64,000 bases of DNA from Bubalus kerabau (taxonomy: Eukaryota; Chordata; Mammalia; Artiodactyla; Bovidae): NCBI RefSeq assembly GCF_029407905.1, contig NW_026577903.1, positions 620,001 through 684,000 on the forward strand, read 5' to 3'. The position numbers and the translations under genes are program-made. This document shows, one piece after another, positions 46,881 through 60,440 of the stretch. Position 1 is the stretch's first letter, and each line of letters begins with the position of its first letter. The notes under the pieces are model-generated. The model saw nothing but the letters and a program-made list of their open reading frames with translations, made no database searches and was not told the origin of the DNA.

Positions 46881-49800
46881 CAATGGAAGAGGGCCTCACC
46901 TCGAGGGGAGGCAGGAACCTCAGGATTCCTCTCCGTTTCGGACTCCGACCGCAGGGGCCCTGCAGAGTTGGGACAGGAGAGTCAGGCTTCGTCTTGTCTG
47001 AGGAAGGGAACCCCGCTGGCCTCTCGAGTTGCTCAGGGGGTCTCAGGCCCCTTGTCGAGCTGTGTGTGGAACCCGCGGGTCTTTGCGGACAATGCACGGG
47101 GGTGGCAGTGCCCCTTCGTGTTGTGCCTTCACCCACAGGGTTGCCTTCGAAGAGGGGTCCGGGCCTCGGGTCCTTCTCAAGAGCGGACCGGGGAATCGGG
47201 GGCGTTCGGCATGAGGCACCACCCACGTGGCTCGTCTCGAATTTCTTTGTGAGACCGGCCTCATGCTGAGGTGCGCCTGGAAGGCCGGGAACCCCTTCCA
47301 GAACACGCGGGGGAATCGACTCTCCTGTCGCGATCAGGAGGGGAGAAGGAGCTCAGAGGAAGTGGTGCCGGGACCCTCGGTGTTGCCCTCGAGGGAACCC
47401 GGCGTGTCGGGGGACTTTTGGTGGTCGCAGGAAGGCTGTCAGGGACCGTTTCGCCCTTCAGGGCGGAACAGGGGACTTCCCTTGAGACGCCGTGGCGGGC
47501 AAGGGCCTCATCTTGCCAAGAGGTGGGAACCACGTGGTTTGTCTCGAGTTGCGGCGGCATTCTCGAGGTACGACGGGGATCTCAGCCTTCCCCTTGGGTT
47601 GGCCCTGGGAAGCCCAATCTTCCCCTCGGGTTGCGAGGGAAAGCTGGGAGTTGCGCTCGAGTCACTGCAGGGCCGAAGAGACCTCACCTAGGCGTGTGTC
47701 CGGGACCTAATATTCCTCTCCAGGGAAGGCAGGGACCTCGGGGTTGCATTCCAGGCTCCCCCGGGGAGTCAGGCCTCGTCTCGAAGGGAAGCCAAGGACT
47801 CCGCTCTCCTCTCGAGTCGCGACGCGGGTCTCTTGGAGCCCCCTGAGCGGCCTCAAGGGAGTCCAGCCTCCTCTTCCGTTTGGAGAGAGGACCCGGGATT
47901 GCTCTCCAGGCCATGCAGGAAAAGAAGGCCCTCAGCTCGCGAGGACGGGGGCGTCTCCGGGGTTTCCTCGAGCTGCGGCGCCCGTGGGGGTTTTCTCCCG
48001 AGGAACGACGAGGACCTCAGGGAGCCTCTCGTGTGGCGCCAGGGAAGTCAGGTGTCCATGCGCGTGGTGAGGGGGAGCGCGTCCTGGCTCTCGAGTCACG
48101 GGAGGGGACTAGGGCCTCGAGACGCGTTGAAGAAGGACTCTCGAGGTCTTTGTCGGGGGGCGGCGGGAAACCCTCGTTTCCATCGCCTTCTGCCGGGGAC
48201 CTTAGGGAACTTCCCAGGGTGCCTCTGAGAGGCGAGGGATCCTGTGGAGGTGGCGGGGCCCCTCGGGACTCCGCTGGGTCTGGCGCAATGGAAGAGGGCC
48301 TCACCACGAGGGGAGGCAGGAACCTCAGGCTTCCTCTCCGTTTCGGACTCCGACCGCAGGGTCCCTGCAGAGTTGGGACAGGAGAGTCAGGCCTCGTCTT
48401 TTCTGAGGAAGGGAACCCCGCTGGCCTCTCGAGTTGCTCAGGGGGTCTCAGGCCCCTCGTCGAGCCTTGTGTGGAACCCGCGGTCCTTTGCGGACGATGC
48501 ACGGGGGTGGCAGTGCCCCTTCGTGTTGTGCCTTCACCCACAGGGTTGCCTTCGAAGAGGGGTCCGGGCCTCGGGTTCTTCTCAAGGGCGGGCCGGGGAA
48601 TCGGGGGCGTTCGGCATGTGGCCCCACCCACGTGGCTCGTCTCGAATTTCCTCGTGAGACCGGCCTCATCCTGAGGTGCGCCTGGAAGGCCGCAAACACC
48701 TTCCAGACCACGCAGGGGAATCGCCTCTCCTGTCGCGATCAGGAGGGGAGAAGGGGCTCAGAGGAAGCGGTGCCGGGACCCTCGGTGTTCCCCTCGGGGG
48801 ACCCCGGCGTGTCGGGGGACTTTTGGGGGTCGCAGGAAGGCTGTCAGGGACCGTTTCGCCCTTCAGGGCGGAACAGGGGACTCCCCTTGAGACGCCGTCG
48901 CGGGCAAGGGCCTCATCTTGCCAAGAGGTGGGAACCACGTGGGTTTTCTCGAGTTGCGGCGGGATTCTCGAGTTACGACGGGGATCTCAGCCTTCTCCTT
49001 GGGTTGGCCCTGGGAAGCCCAATCTTCCCCTCGGGTTGCGAGGGAAAGCTGGGGGTTGCGCTCGAGTCACTGCAGGGTCGAAGAGACCTCACCTAGGCGT
49101 GTGTCCGGGACCTAATATTCCTCTCCGGGGAAGGCAGGGATCTCGGGGTTGCATTCCATGCTCCCCCGGGGAGTCAGGCCTCGTCTCGAGGGCAAGCCAA
49201 GGACTCCGCTCTCCTCTCGAGTCGCGACGCGGCTCTCTTGGAGCCCCCTGAGCGGCCTCAAGGGAGTCCAGCCTCCTCTTCCGTTTGGAGAGAGGACCCG
49301 GGATTGCTCTCCAAGCCATGCAGGAAAAGAAGGCCATCAGCTCACGAGGACGGGGGCGTCTCAGGGGTTTCCTCGAGCTGCGGCGCCCGTGGGGGTTTTC
49401 TCCCGAGGCACGACGAGGATCTCAGGGAGCCTCTCGTGCGGCGCCAGGGAAGACAGGTCTCCATGCGCGTGGCGAGGGGGAGCGCGTCCTGGCTCTCGAG
49501 TCACGGGAGGGGACTAGGGCCTCGAGACGCGTTGAAGAAGGATTCTCGAGGTCTTTGTCGGGGGGCGGCGGGAAACCCTCGTTTCCCTCGCCTTCTGCCG
49601 GGGACCTTAGGGAACTTCCCAGGGTGCCTCTGAGAGGCGAGGGATCCTGTGGAGGGGGCGGGGCCCCTCGGGACTCCGCTGGGTCTGGCGCAACGGAAGA
49701 GGGCCTCACCTCGAGGGGAGGCAGGAACCTCAGGCTTCCTCTCCGTTTCGGACTCCGACCGCAGGGTCCCTGCAGAGTTGGGACAGGAGAGTCAGGCCTC

Positions 49801-52800
49801 GTCTTGTCTTCTCAGGGGGTCTCAGGCCCCTCGTCGAGCTGTGTGTGGAACCCGCGGGTCTTTGCGGACGATGCACGGGGTTGGCAGCGCCCCTTCGTGT
49901 TGTGCCTTCACCCACAGGGTTGCCTTCGAAGAGGGGTCCGGGCCTCGGGTCCTTCTCAAGGGCGGACCGGGGAATCGGGGTCGTTCGGCATGTGGCACCA
50001 CCCACGTGGCTCGTCTCGAATTTCCTCGTGAGACCGGCCTCATCCTGAGGTGCGCCGGGAAGGCCGGGAACCCCTTCCAGACCACGCAGGGGAATCGCCT
50101 CTCCTGTCGCGATCAGGAGGGGAGAAGAGGCTCAGAGGAAGCGGTGCCGGGACCCTCGGTGTTCCCCTCGGGGAACCCGGCATGTCGGGGGACTTTTGGG
50201 GTTCGCAGGAAGGCTGTCAGGGACCGTTTCGCCCTTCAGGGCGGAACAGGGGACTTCCCTTGAGACGCCGTCGCGGGCAAGGGCCTCATCTTGCCAAGAG
50301 GTGGGAACCACGTGGGTTTTCTCGAGTTGCGGCGGCATTCTCGAGTTACGACGGGGATCTCAGCCTTCCCCTTGGGTTGGCCCTGGGAAGCCCAATCTTC
50401 CACTCGGGTTGCGAGGGAAAGCTGGGGGTTGCGCTCGAGTCACTCCAAGGCCGAAGAGACCTCACCTAGGCGTGTGTCCGGGACCTAATATTCCTCTCCA
50501 GGGAAGGCAGGGATCTCGGGGTTGCATTCCAGGCTCCCCCGGGGAGTCAGGCCTCATCTCGAGGGGAAGCCAAGGACTCCGCTCTCCTCTCGAGTCGCGA
50601 CGCGGGTCTCTTGGAGCCCCCTGAGCGGCCTCAAGGGAGTCCAGCCTCCTCTTCCGTTTGGAGAGAGGACACGGAATTGCTCTCCAGGCCATGCAGGAAA
50701 AGAAGGCCCTCAGCTCGCGAGGACGGGGGCGTCTCAGGGGTTTCCTCGAGCTGCGGCGCCCGTGGGGTTTTCTCCCGAGGCACGACGAGGATCTCAGGGA
50801 GCCTCTCGTGCGGCCCCAGGGAAGTCAGGTCTCCATGCGCGTGGCGAGGGGGAGCGCGTCCTGGCTCTCGAGTCACGGGAGGGGACTAGGGCCTCGAGAC
50901 GCATTGAAGAAGGACTCTCGAGGTCTTTGTCGGGGGGCGGCGGGAAACCCTCGTTTCCCTCGCCTTCTTCCGGGGACCTTAGGGAACTTCCCAGGGTGCC
51001 TCTGAGAGGCGAGGGATCCTGTGGAGGTGGAGGGGCCCCTCGGGACTCCGCTGGGTCTGGCGCAACGGAAGAGGGCCTCACTTCGAGGGGAGGCAGGAAC
51101 CTCAGGCTTCCTCTCCGTTTCGGACTCCGACCGCAGGGTCCCTGCAGAGTTGGAACAGGAGAGTCAGGCCTCGTCTTGTCTGAGGAAGGGAACCCCGCTG
51201 GCCTCTCGAGTTGCTCAGGGGGTCTCAGGCCCCTCGGCGAGCTGTGTGTGGAACCCGCGGGTCTTTGCGGACGATGCACGGGGGTGGCAGCGCCCCTTCG
51301 AGTTGTGGCTTCACCCACACGCTTGCCTTCGAAGAGGGGTCCGGGCATCGGGTCCTTCTCAAGGGCGGACCGGGGAATCGGGGGCGTTCGGCATGTGGCC
51401 CCACCCACGTGGCTCGTCTCGAATTTCCTCGTGAGACCGGCCTCATCCTGAGGTGCGCCGGGAAGGCCGGGAACCCCTTCCAGACCACGCAGGGGAATCG
51501 CCTCTCCTGTCGCGATCAGGAGGGGAGAAGGGGCTCAGAGGAAGCGGTGCCGGGACCCTCGGTGTTTCCCTCGGGGGAACCCGGCATGTCGGGGGACTTT
51601 TGGGGGTCGCAGGAAGGCTGTCAGGGACCGTTTCGCCCTTCAGGGCGGAACAGGGGACTTCCCTTGAGACGCCGTGGCGGGCAAGGGCCTCATCTTGCCA
51701 AGAGGTGGGAACCACGTGGGTTTTCTCGAGTTGCGGCGGCATTCTCGATTTACGACGGGGATCTCAGCCTTCCCCTTGGGTTGGCCATGGGAAGCCCAAT
51801 CTTCCCCTCGGGTTGCGAGGGAAAGCTGGGGGTTGCGCTCGAATCACTGCAGGGCCGAAGAGACCTCACCTAGTCGTGAGTCCAGGACCTAATATTCCTC
51901 TCCAGGGAAGGCAGGGATCTCGGGGTTGCATTCCAGGCTCCCCCGGGGAGTCAGGCCTCGTCTGGAGGGCAAGCCAAGGACACCGCTCTCCTCTCGAGTC
52001 GCGACGCGGGTCTCTTATAGCCCCCTGAGCGGCCTCAAGGGAGTCCAGCCTCCTCTTCCGTTTGGAGAGAGGACCCGGGATTGCTCTCCAGGCCATGCAG
52101 GAAAAGAAGGCCCTCAGCTCGCGAGGACGGGGGCGTCTCAGGGGTTTCCTCGAGCTGCGGCGCCCGGGGGGTTTTCTCCCGAGGCACGACGAGGATCTCA
52201 GGGAGCCTCTCGTGCGGCGCCAGGGAAGTCAGGTCTCCATGCGCGTGGCGAGGGGGAGCGCGTCCTGGCTCTCGAGTCACGGGAGGGGACTAGGGCCTCG
52301 AGACGCGTTGAAGAAGGACTCTCGAGGTCTTTCTCGGGGGGCGGCGGGAAACCCTCGTTTCCCTCGCCTTCTGCCGGGGACCTTAGGGAACTTCCCAGGG
52401 TGCCTCTGAGAGACGAGGGATCCTGTGGAGGTGGCGGGGCCCCTCGGGACTCCGCTGGGTCTGGCGCAACGGAAGAGAGCCTCACCTCGAGGGGAGGCAG
52501 GAACCTCAGGCTTCCTCTCCGTTTCGGACTCCGACCGCAGGGTCCCTGCAGAGTTGGGACAGGAGAGTCAGGCCTCGTCTTGTCTGAGGAAGGGAACCCC
52601 GCTGGCCTCTCGAGTTGCTCAGGGAGTCTCAGGCCCCTCGTCGAGCTGTGTGTGGAACCCGCGGGTCTTTGCGGACGACGCCCGGGGGTGGCAGCGCCCC
52701 TTCGTGTTGTGGCTTCACCCACAGGGTTGCCTTCGAAGAGGGGTACGGGCCTCGGGTCCTTCTCAAGGGCGGACCGGGGAATCGGGGGCGTTCGGCATGT

Positions 52801-55800
52801 GGCCCCACCCACGTGGCTCGTCTCGCATTTCCTCGTGAGACCGGCCTCATCCTGAGGTGCGCCGGGAAGGCCGGGAACCCCTTCCAGACCACGCAGGGGA
52901 ATCGCCTCTCCTGTCGCGATCAGGAGGGGAGAAGGGGCTCAGAGGAAGCGGTGCCGGGACCCTCGGTGTTCCCCTCGGGGGAACCCGGCATGTCGGTGGA
53001 ATTTTGGGGGTCGCAGGAAGGCTGTCAGGGACCGTTTCGCACTTCAGGGCGGAACAGGGGACTTCCCTTGAGACGCCGTCGCGGGCAAGGGCCTCATCTT
53101 GCCAAGAGGTGGGAACCACGTGGGTTTTCTCGAGTTGCGGCGGCATACACGAGTTACGACGGGGATCTCAGCCTTCCCCTTGGGTTGGCCCTGGGAAGCC
53201 CAATCTTCCCCTCGGGTTGCGAGGGAAAGCTGGGGGTTGCGCTCGAGTCACTCCAAGGCCGAAGAGACCTCACCTAGGCGTGTGTCCGGGACATAATATT
53301 TCTCTCAAGGGAAGGCAGGGATCTCGGGGTTGCATTCCAGGCTCCCCCGGGGGAATCAGGCCTCGTCTCGAGGGGAAGCCAAGGACTCCGCTCTCCTCTC
53401 GGGTCGCGACGCGGGTCTCTTGGAGCCCCCTGAGCGGCCTCAAGGGAGTCCAGTCTCCTCTTCCGTTTGGAGAGAGGACCCGGGATTGCTCTCCAGGCCA
53501 TGCACGAAAAGAAGGCCCTCAGGTCGCGAGGACGGGCGCGTCTCAGGGGTTTCCTCGAGCTGCGGCGCCCGTGGGGGTTTTCTCCCGAGGCACGACGAGG
53601 ATCTCAGGGAGCCTCTCGTGCGGCGCCAGGGAAGTCAGGTCTCCATGCGCGTGGCTAGGGGGAGCGCGTCATGGCTCTCGAGTCACGGGAGGGGACTAGG
53701 GACTCAAGACGCGTTGAAGAAGGACTCTCGAGGTCTTTCTCGGGGGGCGGCGGGAAACCCTCGTGTCCCTCGCCTTCTGCCGGGGACCTTAGGGAACTTC
53801 CCAGGGTGCCTCTAAGAGGCGAGGGATCCTGTGGAGGTGGCGGGGCCCCTCGGGACTCCGCTGGGTCTGGCGCAACGGAAGAGGGCCTCACCTCGAGGGG
53901 AGGCAGGAACCTCAGGCTTCCTCTCCGTTTCGGACTCCGACCGCAGGGTCCCTGCAGAGTTGGGACAGGAGAGTCACGCCTCGTCTTGTCTGAGGAAGGG
54001 AACCCCGCTGGCCTCTCGAGTTGCTCAGGGGGTCTCAGGCCCCTCGGCGAGCTGTGTGTGGAACCCGCGGGTCTCTGCGGACAATGCACGGGGGTGGCAG
54101 TGCCGCTTCGTGTTGTGCCTTCACCCACAGGGTTGCCTTCGAAGAGGGGTCCGGGCCTCGGGTCCTTCTCAAGGGCGGACCGGGGAATCGGGGGCGTTCG
54201 GCATGTGGCCCCACCCACGTGGCTCGTCTCGAATTTCCTCGTGAGACCGGCCTCATCCTGAGGTGCGCCGGGAAGGCCGGGAAACCCTTCCAGACCACGC
54301 AGGGGAATCGCCTCTCCTGTCGCGATCAGGAGGGGAGAAGGGGCTCAGAGGAAGCGGTGCCGGGACCCTCGGTGTTCCCCTCGGGGGACCCCGGCGTGTC
54401 GGGGGACTATTGGTGGTCGCAGGAAGGCTGTCAGGGACCGTTTCGCCCTTCAGGTGGGAACAGGGGACTTCCCTTGAGACGCCGTCGCGGGCAAGGGACT
54501 CATCTTGCCAAGAGGTGGGAACCACGTGGTTTTTCTCGAGTTGCGGCGGCATTCTCGAGTTACGACGGGGATCTCAGCCTTCCCCTTGGCTTGGCTCTGG
54601 GAAGCCCAATCTTCCCCTCGGGTTGCGAGGGAAAGCTGGGGGTTGCGCTCGAGTCACTGCAGGGCCGAAGAGACCTCACCTAGGCGTGTGTCCGGGACCT
54701 AATATTCCTCTCCAGGGAAGGCAGGGATCTCGGGGTTGCATTGCAGGCTACGCCGGGGAGTCAAGCCTCGTCTCGAGGGCAAGCCAAGGACTCCGCTCTC
54801 CTCTCGAGTCTCGACGCGGGTCTCTTGGAGCCCCCTGAACGGCCTCAAGGGAGTCCAGCCTCCTCTTCCGTTTGGAGAGAGGACCCGGGATTGCTCTCCA
54901 GGCCATGCAGGAAAAGAAGGCCCTCAGCTCGCGAGGACGGTGGCGTCTCAGGGGTTTCCTCGAGCTGCAGCGCCCGTGGGGGTTTTCTCCCGAGGCACGA
55001 CGAGGATCTCAGGGAGCCTCTCGTGCGGCGCCAGGGAAGTCAGGTCTCCATGCGCGTGGCGAGGGGGAGCGCGTCCTGGCTCTCGAGTCACGGGAGGGGA
55101 CTAGGGCCTCGAGACGCGTTGAAGAAGGACTCTCGAGGTCTTTCTCGGGGGGCGGCGGGAAACTCTCGTTTCCCTCGCCATCTGCCCGGGACCTTAGGGA
55201 ACTTCCCAGGGTGCCTCTGAGAGGCGAGGGATCCTGTGGAGGTGGCGGGGCCCCTCGGGATTCCGCTGGGTCTGGCGCAACGGAAGAGGGCCTCACCTCG
55301 AGGGGAGGCAGGAACCTCAGGCTTCCTCTCCGTTTCGGACTCCGACCGCAGGGTCCCTGCAGAGTTGGGACAGGAGAGTCAGGCCTCGTTTTGTCTGAGG
55401 AAGGGAACCCCGCTGGCCTCTCGAGTTGCTCAGGGGGTCTCAGGCCCCTCGTCGAGCTGTGTGTGGAACCCGCGGGTCTTTGCGGACGACGCCCGGGCGT
55501 GGAAGTGCCCCTTCGTGTTGTGCCCTCACCCACAGGGTTGCCTTCGAAGGGGGTCCGGGCCTCGGGTCCTTCTCAAGGGCGGACCGGGGAATCGGGGGCG
55601 TTCGGCATGTGGCCCCACCCACGTGGCTCGTCTCGAATTTCCTCGTGAGACCGGCCTCATCCTGAGGTGCGCCAGGAAGGCCGGGAACCCCTTCCAGACC
55701 ACGCAGGGGAATCGCCTCTCCTTTCGCGATCAGGAGGGGAGAAGGGGCTCACAGGAAGCGGTGCCGGGACCCTCGGTGTTCCCCTCGGGGGACCCCGGCA

Positions 55801-56270
55801 TGTCTGGGGACTTTTGGGGGTCGCAGGAAGGCTGTCAGGGACCGTTTCGCCCTTCAGGGCGGAACAGGGGACTTCCCTTGAGACGCCGTAGCGGGCAAGA
55901 GCCTCATCTTGCCAAGAGGTGGGAACCACGTGGTTTTTCTCGAGTTGCGGCGGCATTCTCGAGTTACGACGGGGATCTCAGCCTTCCCCTTGGGTTGGCC
56001 CTGGGAAGCCCAATCTTCCCCTCGGGTTGCGAGGGAAAGCTGGGGGTTGCACTCGAGTCACTGAAGGGCCGAAGAGACCTCACCTAGGCGTGTGTCCGGG
56101 ACCTAATATTCCTCTCCAGGGAAGGCAGGGATCTCGGGGTTGCATTCCAGGCTCCCCCGGGGAGTCAGGCCTCGCCTCGAGGGGAAACAAAGGACTCCGC
56201 TCTCCTCTCGAGTCGCGACGCGGGTCTCTTGGAGCCCCCTGAGTGGCCTCAAGGGAGTCCAGCCTCCTCT
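46881..56270. repeat. Homogenised CpG-rich satellite segment, dimeric higher-order repeat
   Basis: Nearly seven monomers that resemble each other much more than those on either side, with many intact CpG sites. Private variants recur at two-monomer spacing. ccctcggcga is at 51,231 and 54,041 (2,810 bp). gacgacgcccggg is at 52,674 and 55,485 (2,811 bp). cactccaagg is at 50,441 and 53,249 (2,808 bp). ggcaagccaa is at 49,191, 51,968 and 54,778, and the monomers between have gaagccaa. This is an A-B-A-B pattern with a roughly 2.81-kb unit. Confidence 0.75.
49627..50998. repeat. Short satellite monomer (1,372 bp) with 33-bp deletion
   Basis: At about 49,809 the stretch gaggaagggaacc through ctcgagttg, present in neighbouring monomers, is missing. 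The loss is about one ancestral subrepeat and fits slippage. Confidence 0.8.
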
Positions 56271-56744
56271 TCACTTTTGAGAGAGGACTCTTGATTGCTC
56301 ACCAGGCCAGGCAGGAAAAGAAGGCCCTCTGCTCGCGAGGACGGGGGCATCTCAGCGGTTTCTTCGAGCTGCGGCACCCGTGGGGGTTTTCTCCCGAGGC
56401 ACGACGAGGATCTCAGGGAGCCTCTCGTGCGGCGCCAGGGAAGTCATGTCTCCTTGCACGTGGCGAGAAGGAGCGCGTCATTGTTCTCGAGTCATGGGAG
56501 GGGACTAGGGCCTCAAGACGCGTTGAAGAAGGACTCTCGATGTCTTTCTTGGGTTGCAGCGGGAAACCCTCGTTTCCCCCGACTTCTTCCAGGGCCTGAG
56601 GGAACTTCCCAGGGTGCCTCAGAGAAGTGAGAATCGCTGTGGAGTTGGTGGGACCTCTCGGGACTCCACTGGGTTTGTCGCAATGGAAGAGGGCCTCATC
56701 TCGAGTGGAGGCAGGAACCTCAGGCTTCCTCTCCAATTCTGACT

Positions 56745-59700
56745 CTGATCGTAGTGTCCCTGCAGAGTTGGGACAGGAGAGTCAGGCTATGTCTTTTCTG
56801 AGGAATGGAACTCCGCTTGCCTCTCGAGTTGTTCATGGGGTTTCAGGCCCCTTGTCAAACTGTGTGTGGAATCTGCAGGTTTTTCCATACGATGCATGTG
56901 GGTGTCAGTGACCCTTCGTTTTGTGTCTTCATCCACAGGGTTGCCTTCGAAGAGGTGTCCGGGCATCGTGTTCTTATGAAGTGCGGACTGGGAAATCGGG
57001 GTCGTTCAGCATTTGGCACCACCCACGTGGCTAGTCTCGAATTTCCTCATGAAACCGGCCTCATCCTGAGGTGTGCCGCGAAGGTCATGAAACCCTTCCA
57101 GACAAAGCAGAGGTTTCGACCCTCCTGTGGCGATCAGGAGGGGAGAAGTGGCTCAGATGAAGTGCTGCTGGGAACCTCGGTGTTTCCCTCAAGTGAGACA
57201 GGTATGTCGGGTAACTTTTGGGGTCGCATAACGCGTTCCAAGTACCGTTTCGCTCTTCAAATTGGAACGTGGGACTTCTCTTGGGGTGCTCCAGCGGGCA
57301 AGGGCCTCATCTTGGAATGACTGGGGAACCACTTGGTTTTTCTCTAGTTGCGGTGGGATATTTGAGTTACCACAGGGAATTCATGCTTCCTCTTGTGTTG
57401 GCCCACAAAAGTCTTATCTTCCATTCGAGATATGAGGAAGAGCTGGAGGTGCGCTCTAGTCACTGAAGGCAAAAGAGACCCCACCAAGGCTTGTGTGCAG
57501 GACCTAATGTTCATGTCAAGGGGCGACAGGAATCTCGGGGTTGCATTCCAGACTCACCCTGGAGTCAGGCCTCGTCTCGAGGGGAAGCAAAGGACTCTGC
57601 TCTCCTCTCGAGTCGGACGGGTATGTCTTGGAGCCCACTGAGTGGCTTAAAGGGAGTCAAACCTCCTCTGGTGTTTGGAGGGAGGACACGGGATTGCTCT
57701 CCAGGCAATGCAGGAAATGAAGGCCCTCATCTCCCGATGACTGGGGCGTCTCGTAGGTTTTCTCGAGCTGTGGCGCTAGTGTGGGGTTTCTCACGAAGTA
57801 AGACTGGGAGCTCAGTGAGCCTCTCATGTGGTGCCAGGGCAGTCAGGTCTCTATGCACGTGGTGAGAGGGAGCCCGTCATTGTTCTCGAGTCATGGTAGG
57901 GGAATTGGGCCTGAGGAGGTGTTAAAGAAGGACTCTCGAGTTCTTTCTTGGGTTGCAGCAGGAAACCCTGGGTTCCATCGACTTGTGCCAGTGACCTCAG
58001 GAAGCTTCTCAGCGTGCCTCTGAGAAGTCAGGGTCACTGTGGAGTTGGGAGGGGCCTCTCGGAACTCCACTGGGTTTGGTGCAATGGAAGAGGGCCTCAT
58101 GACAAGTTGAGGCAGGAACCACAGGGTTCCTCTCCTGGCTTCGAATGCGCCGGATCTGACTCGGATCGCAGAGTCCCTGCAGAGTTGGGACAGGAGAGTC
58201 AGGCCTCGTCTTGTGTGGAGGAATGGAACTCCGCTTGACTCTCGCGTTGTTCATGGGGTGACAGGCCACTTGTCGATTTGTATGTGGAACTTGCGGGTTT
58301 TTCTGGACGATGCACTGGGGTGTCACTGCCCCTTCGTGTTGTGCCTTGTTCCACAGGATTGCCTTCGAGTTGGGTTCTGCCATCGGGTTCTTATCAAGAG
58401 CGGACCAGGGAATTGGGGTCTTTTGGCATGCCGCACCACCCACGAGGCTATGTCTCGAATTTCCTCGTGAGACTGGCCTCATCTTGATGTGCGCCAGGAA
58501 GGTCGGGAACGCCTTCCAGACAAAGCAGGGGAATCGAACCTCCTGTCGCGATCAAGAGGGGAGAAGAGTCTCAGATGAAGTGGTGCCGGGAACCTCGGTG
58601 TTCTCCTCAAGTGAGACTGGTATGTCGGGGAACTTTTGGGGTCGCATCAAGGGTTCCAAGTAACTTTTCGCTCTTCAATACGGAACGTGGGACTTCTCTT
58701 GAGACGCTGTAGCGGGCAAGGGCCTCATCTTTCGATGACGGGGGAACCACGTGGTTTTTCTTGAGTTGGGGCGGGATTCTCGAGTTACAACCGGGAATTC
58801 AGGCTTCCTCTTCAACTGGCCCAGGGAAGTCCAGTTTTCATTCGAATTGTGAGTTAGAACTGGGGATTGCTCTCGAGACACTGCAGGGCCAAATAGACCT
58901 CATCTAGGCTTGTGTCCAGGACCTAATGTTCCTCTGCTGGGGCGAAAGCGATCTCAGCATTGCATTCTCGACTCACCCGGGGAGTCAGGCCTCGTCTCGA
59001 GGGGAAGCCAAGGACACCGCTCTCCTGTCAAGTCGCGACGGGTATATCTTGGAGCTCACTGTGTGGCCTAAAATGAGTTAAGCCTCCTGTGAAGTTTGGA
59101 GAGAGGACTCAGGATTGCTCTCCAGGCCATACAGCAAAAGAAGGCCCTCATCTCCTGACGACTGGGGCGTCTCGTGGGTATTCTCGAGCTGCGGCTCCAG
59201 TGTGGTGTTGCTCAGGAGGTATAATGGGAGCTCAGGGAGCCTCTCCTGTGGCGCCAGGGAAGTCAGGTTTCTATGCGCGTGGCTAGGGGGAGCGCGTCAT
59301 TGCTCTCGAGTCATGGTAGGGGAATCGCACCTCAAGACGCGTTGAAGAAGGACTCTCAAGGTCTTTTACGGGTTGGGGCAGGAAACCCTTGGTTCCCTCG
59401 ACTTGTGCCGGTGATCTCAGGAAGGTCTAAGGGTGCCTCTGAGAAGTCAGGGATACTGTGCAGTTGGGAGGGGTCTCTCGGGACTCCACTGGGTTCGGTG
59501 CAATGGAAGAGGGCCTCATCTCGAGTGGAGGCAGGAAACTCATGTTTCCTCTCCTGACTTCCCCTGGGCCAGATCTGACTCGGATCGCAGTTTCGCTGCA
59601 GAGTTCGAACAGGAGAGTCAGGCCTCCTCTTGTGTGGAGGAATGGAACTCTGCTTGCCTCTCCAGTTGTTCACGGGGTGACAGGTCACTTCTCGAGCTGT

Positions 59701-60090
59701 GTGTGGTACCTGCGGGGTTCTCTGGACGATACCCAGTGGTGTCAGTGCCCCTAAGTGTTGTGCCTTCATCAAAAGGGTTATCTTCAAAGAGGTGTCCGGG
59801 CATCAGGATCTTATCAAGAGTGGACCGGGAAATCGGGGTCTTTCGGCATGTGTCACCATCCACGTGGCTATGTCTCGAATATCCTCGTGAGACCGGCCTC
59901 ATCCTGAGATGCACCGGGAAAGGTGGGAACCCCTTCAAGACAAAACAGGGGAATCGACCCTCCTGTCGCGATCAGGAGGGGAGAAGGGGCCCAGATGTAG
60001 TGGTGCCGGGAACCTCGGTGTTCTCCTCGAGTCAGACTGGTGTGTCGAGGAACTTTTGAGGGCGCATCAAGGGTGCCAATACCGTTTCGC
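56745..60090. repeat. Duplicated satellite segment, copy of about 2,230-5,575
   Basis: Matches block A at a constant offset of 54,515-54,516 (2,101 to 56,617; 3,501 to 58,017; 4,921 to 59,436). It shares private variants, such as the 20-bp insertions near 3,620 and 5,040 and the string caaactgtgtgtgg. It is much closer to block A than to adjacent monomers. Confidence 0.85.
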
Positions 60091-60149
60091 ACTTCAAGAC
60101 GGAACGTGGGACTTCTCTTGAGATGCTGTAGCGGGCAAGGGCCTCATCT

Positions 60150-60440
60150 TTCGATGACGGGGGAACCACGTGGTTTTTCTCGAGTTGTGGCGGGATTCTC
60201 GAGTTACAACCGGGAATTCAGGCTTCCTCTTCAACTGGCCCAGGGAAGTCCAGTTTTCATTCGAATTGTGAGTTAGAACTGGGGATTGCTCTCGAGACAC
60301 TGCAGGGCCAAATAGACCTCATCTAGGCTTGTGTCCAGGACCTAATGTTCCTCTGCTGGGGCGAAAGCGATCTCAGCATTGCATTCTCGACTCACCCGGG
60401 GAGTCAGGCCTCGTCTCGAGGGGAAGCCAAGGACACTGCT
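60150..60440. repeat. Intervening piece repeated from the previous monomer
   Basis: Nearly identical to about 58,735-59,020, one monomer upstream, including ctcttcaactggccc and ctctgctggggcgaaagcg. It lies between the two offset blocks of the larger duplication. Confidence 0.8.

Noticed and set aside
50522..51451. Open frames of 200-309 codons in the satellite, on both strands
   Set aside because: They recur in every monomer in several frames, start and stop at the same phases, and follow from few stop triplets plus a unit near 1,404 bp, a multiple of three. No domain is recognisable.
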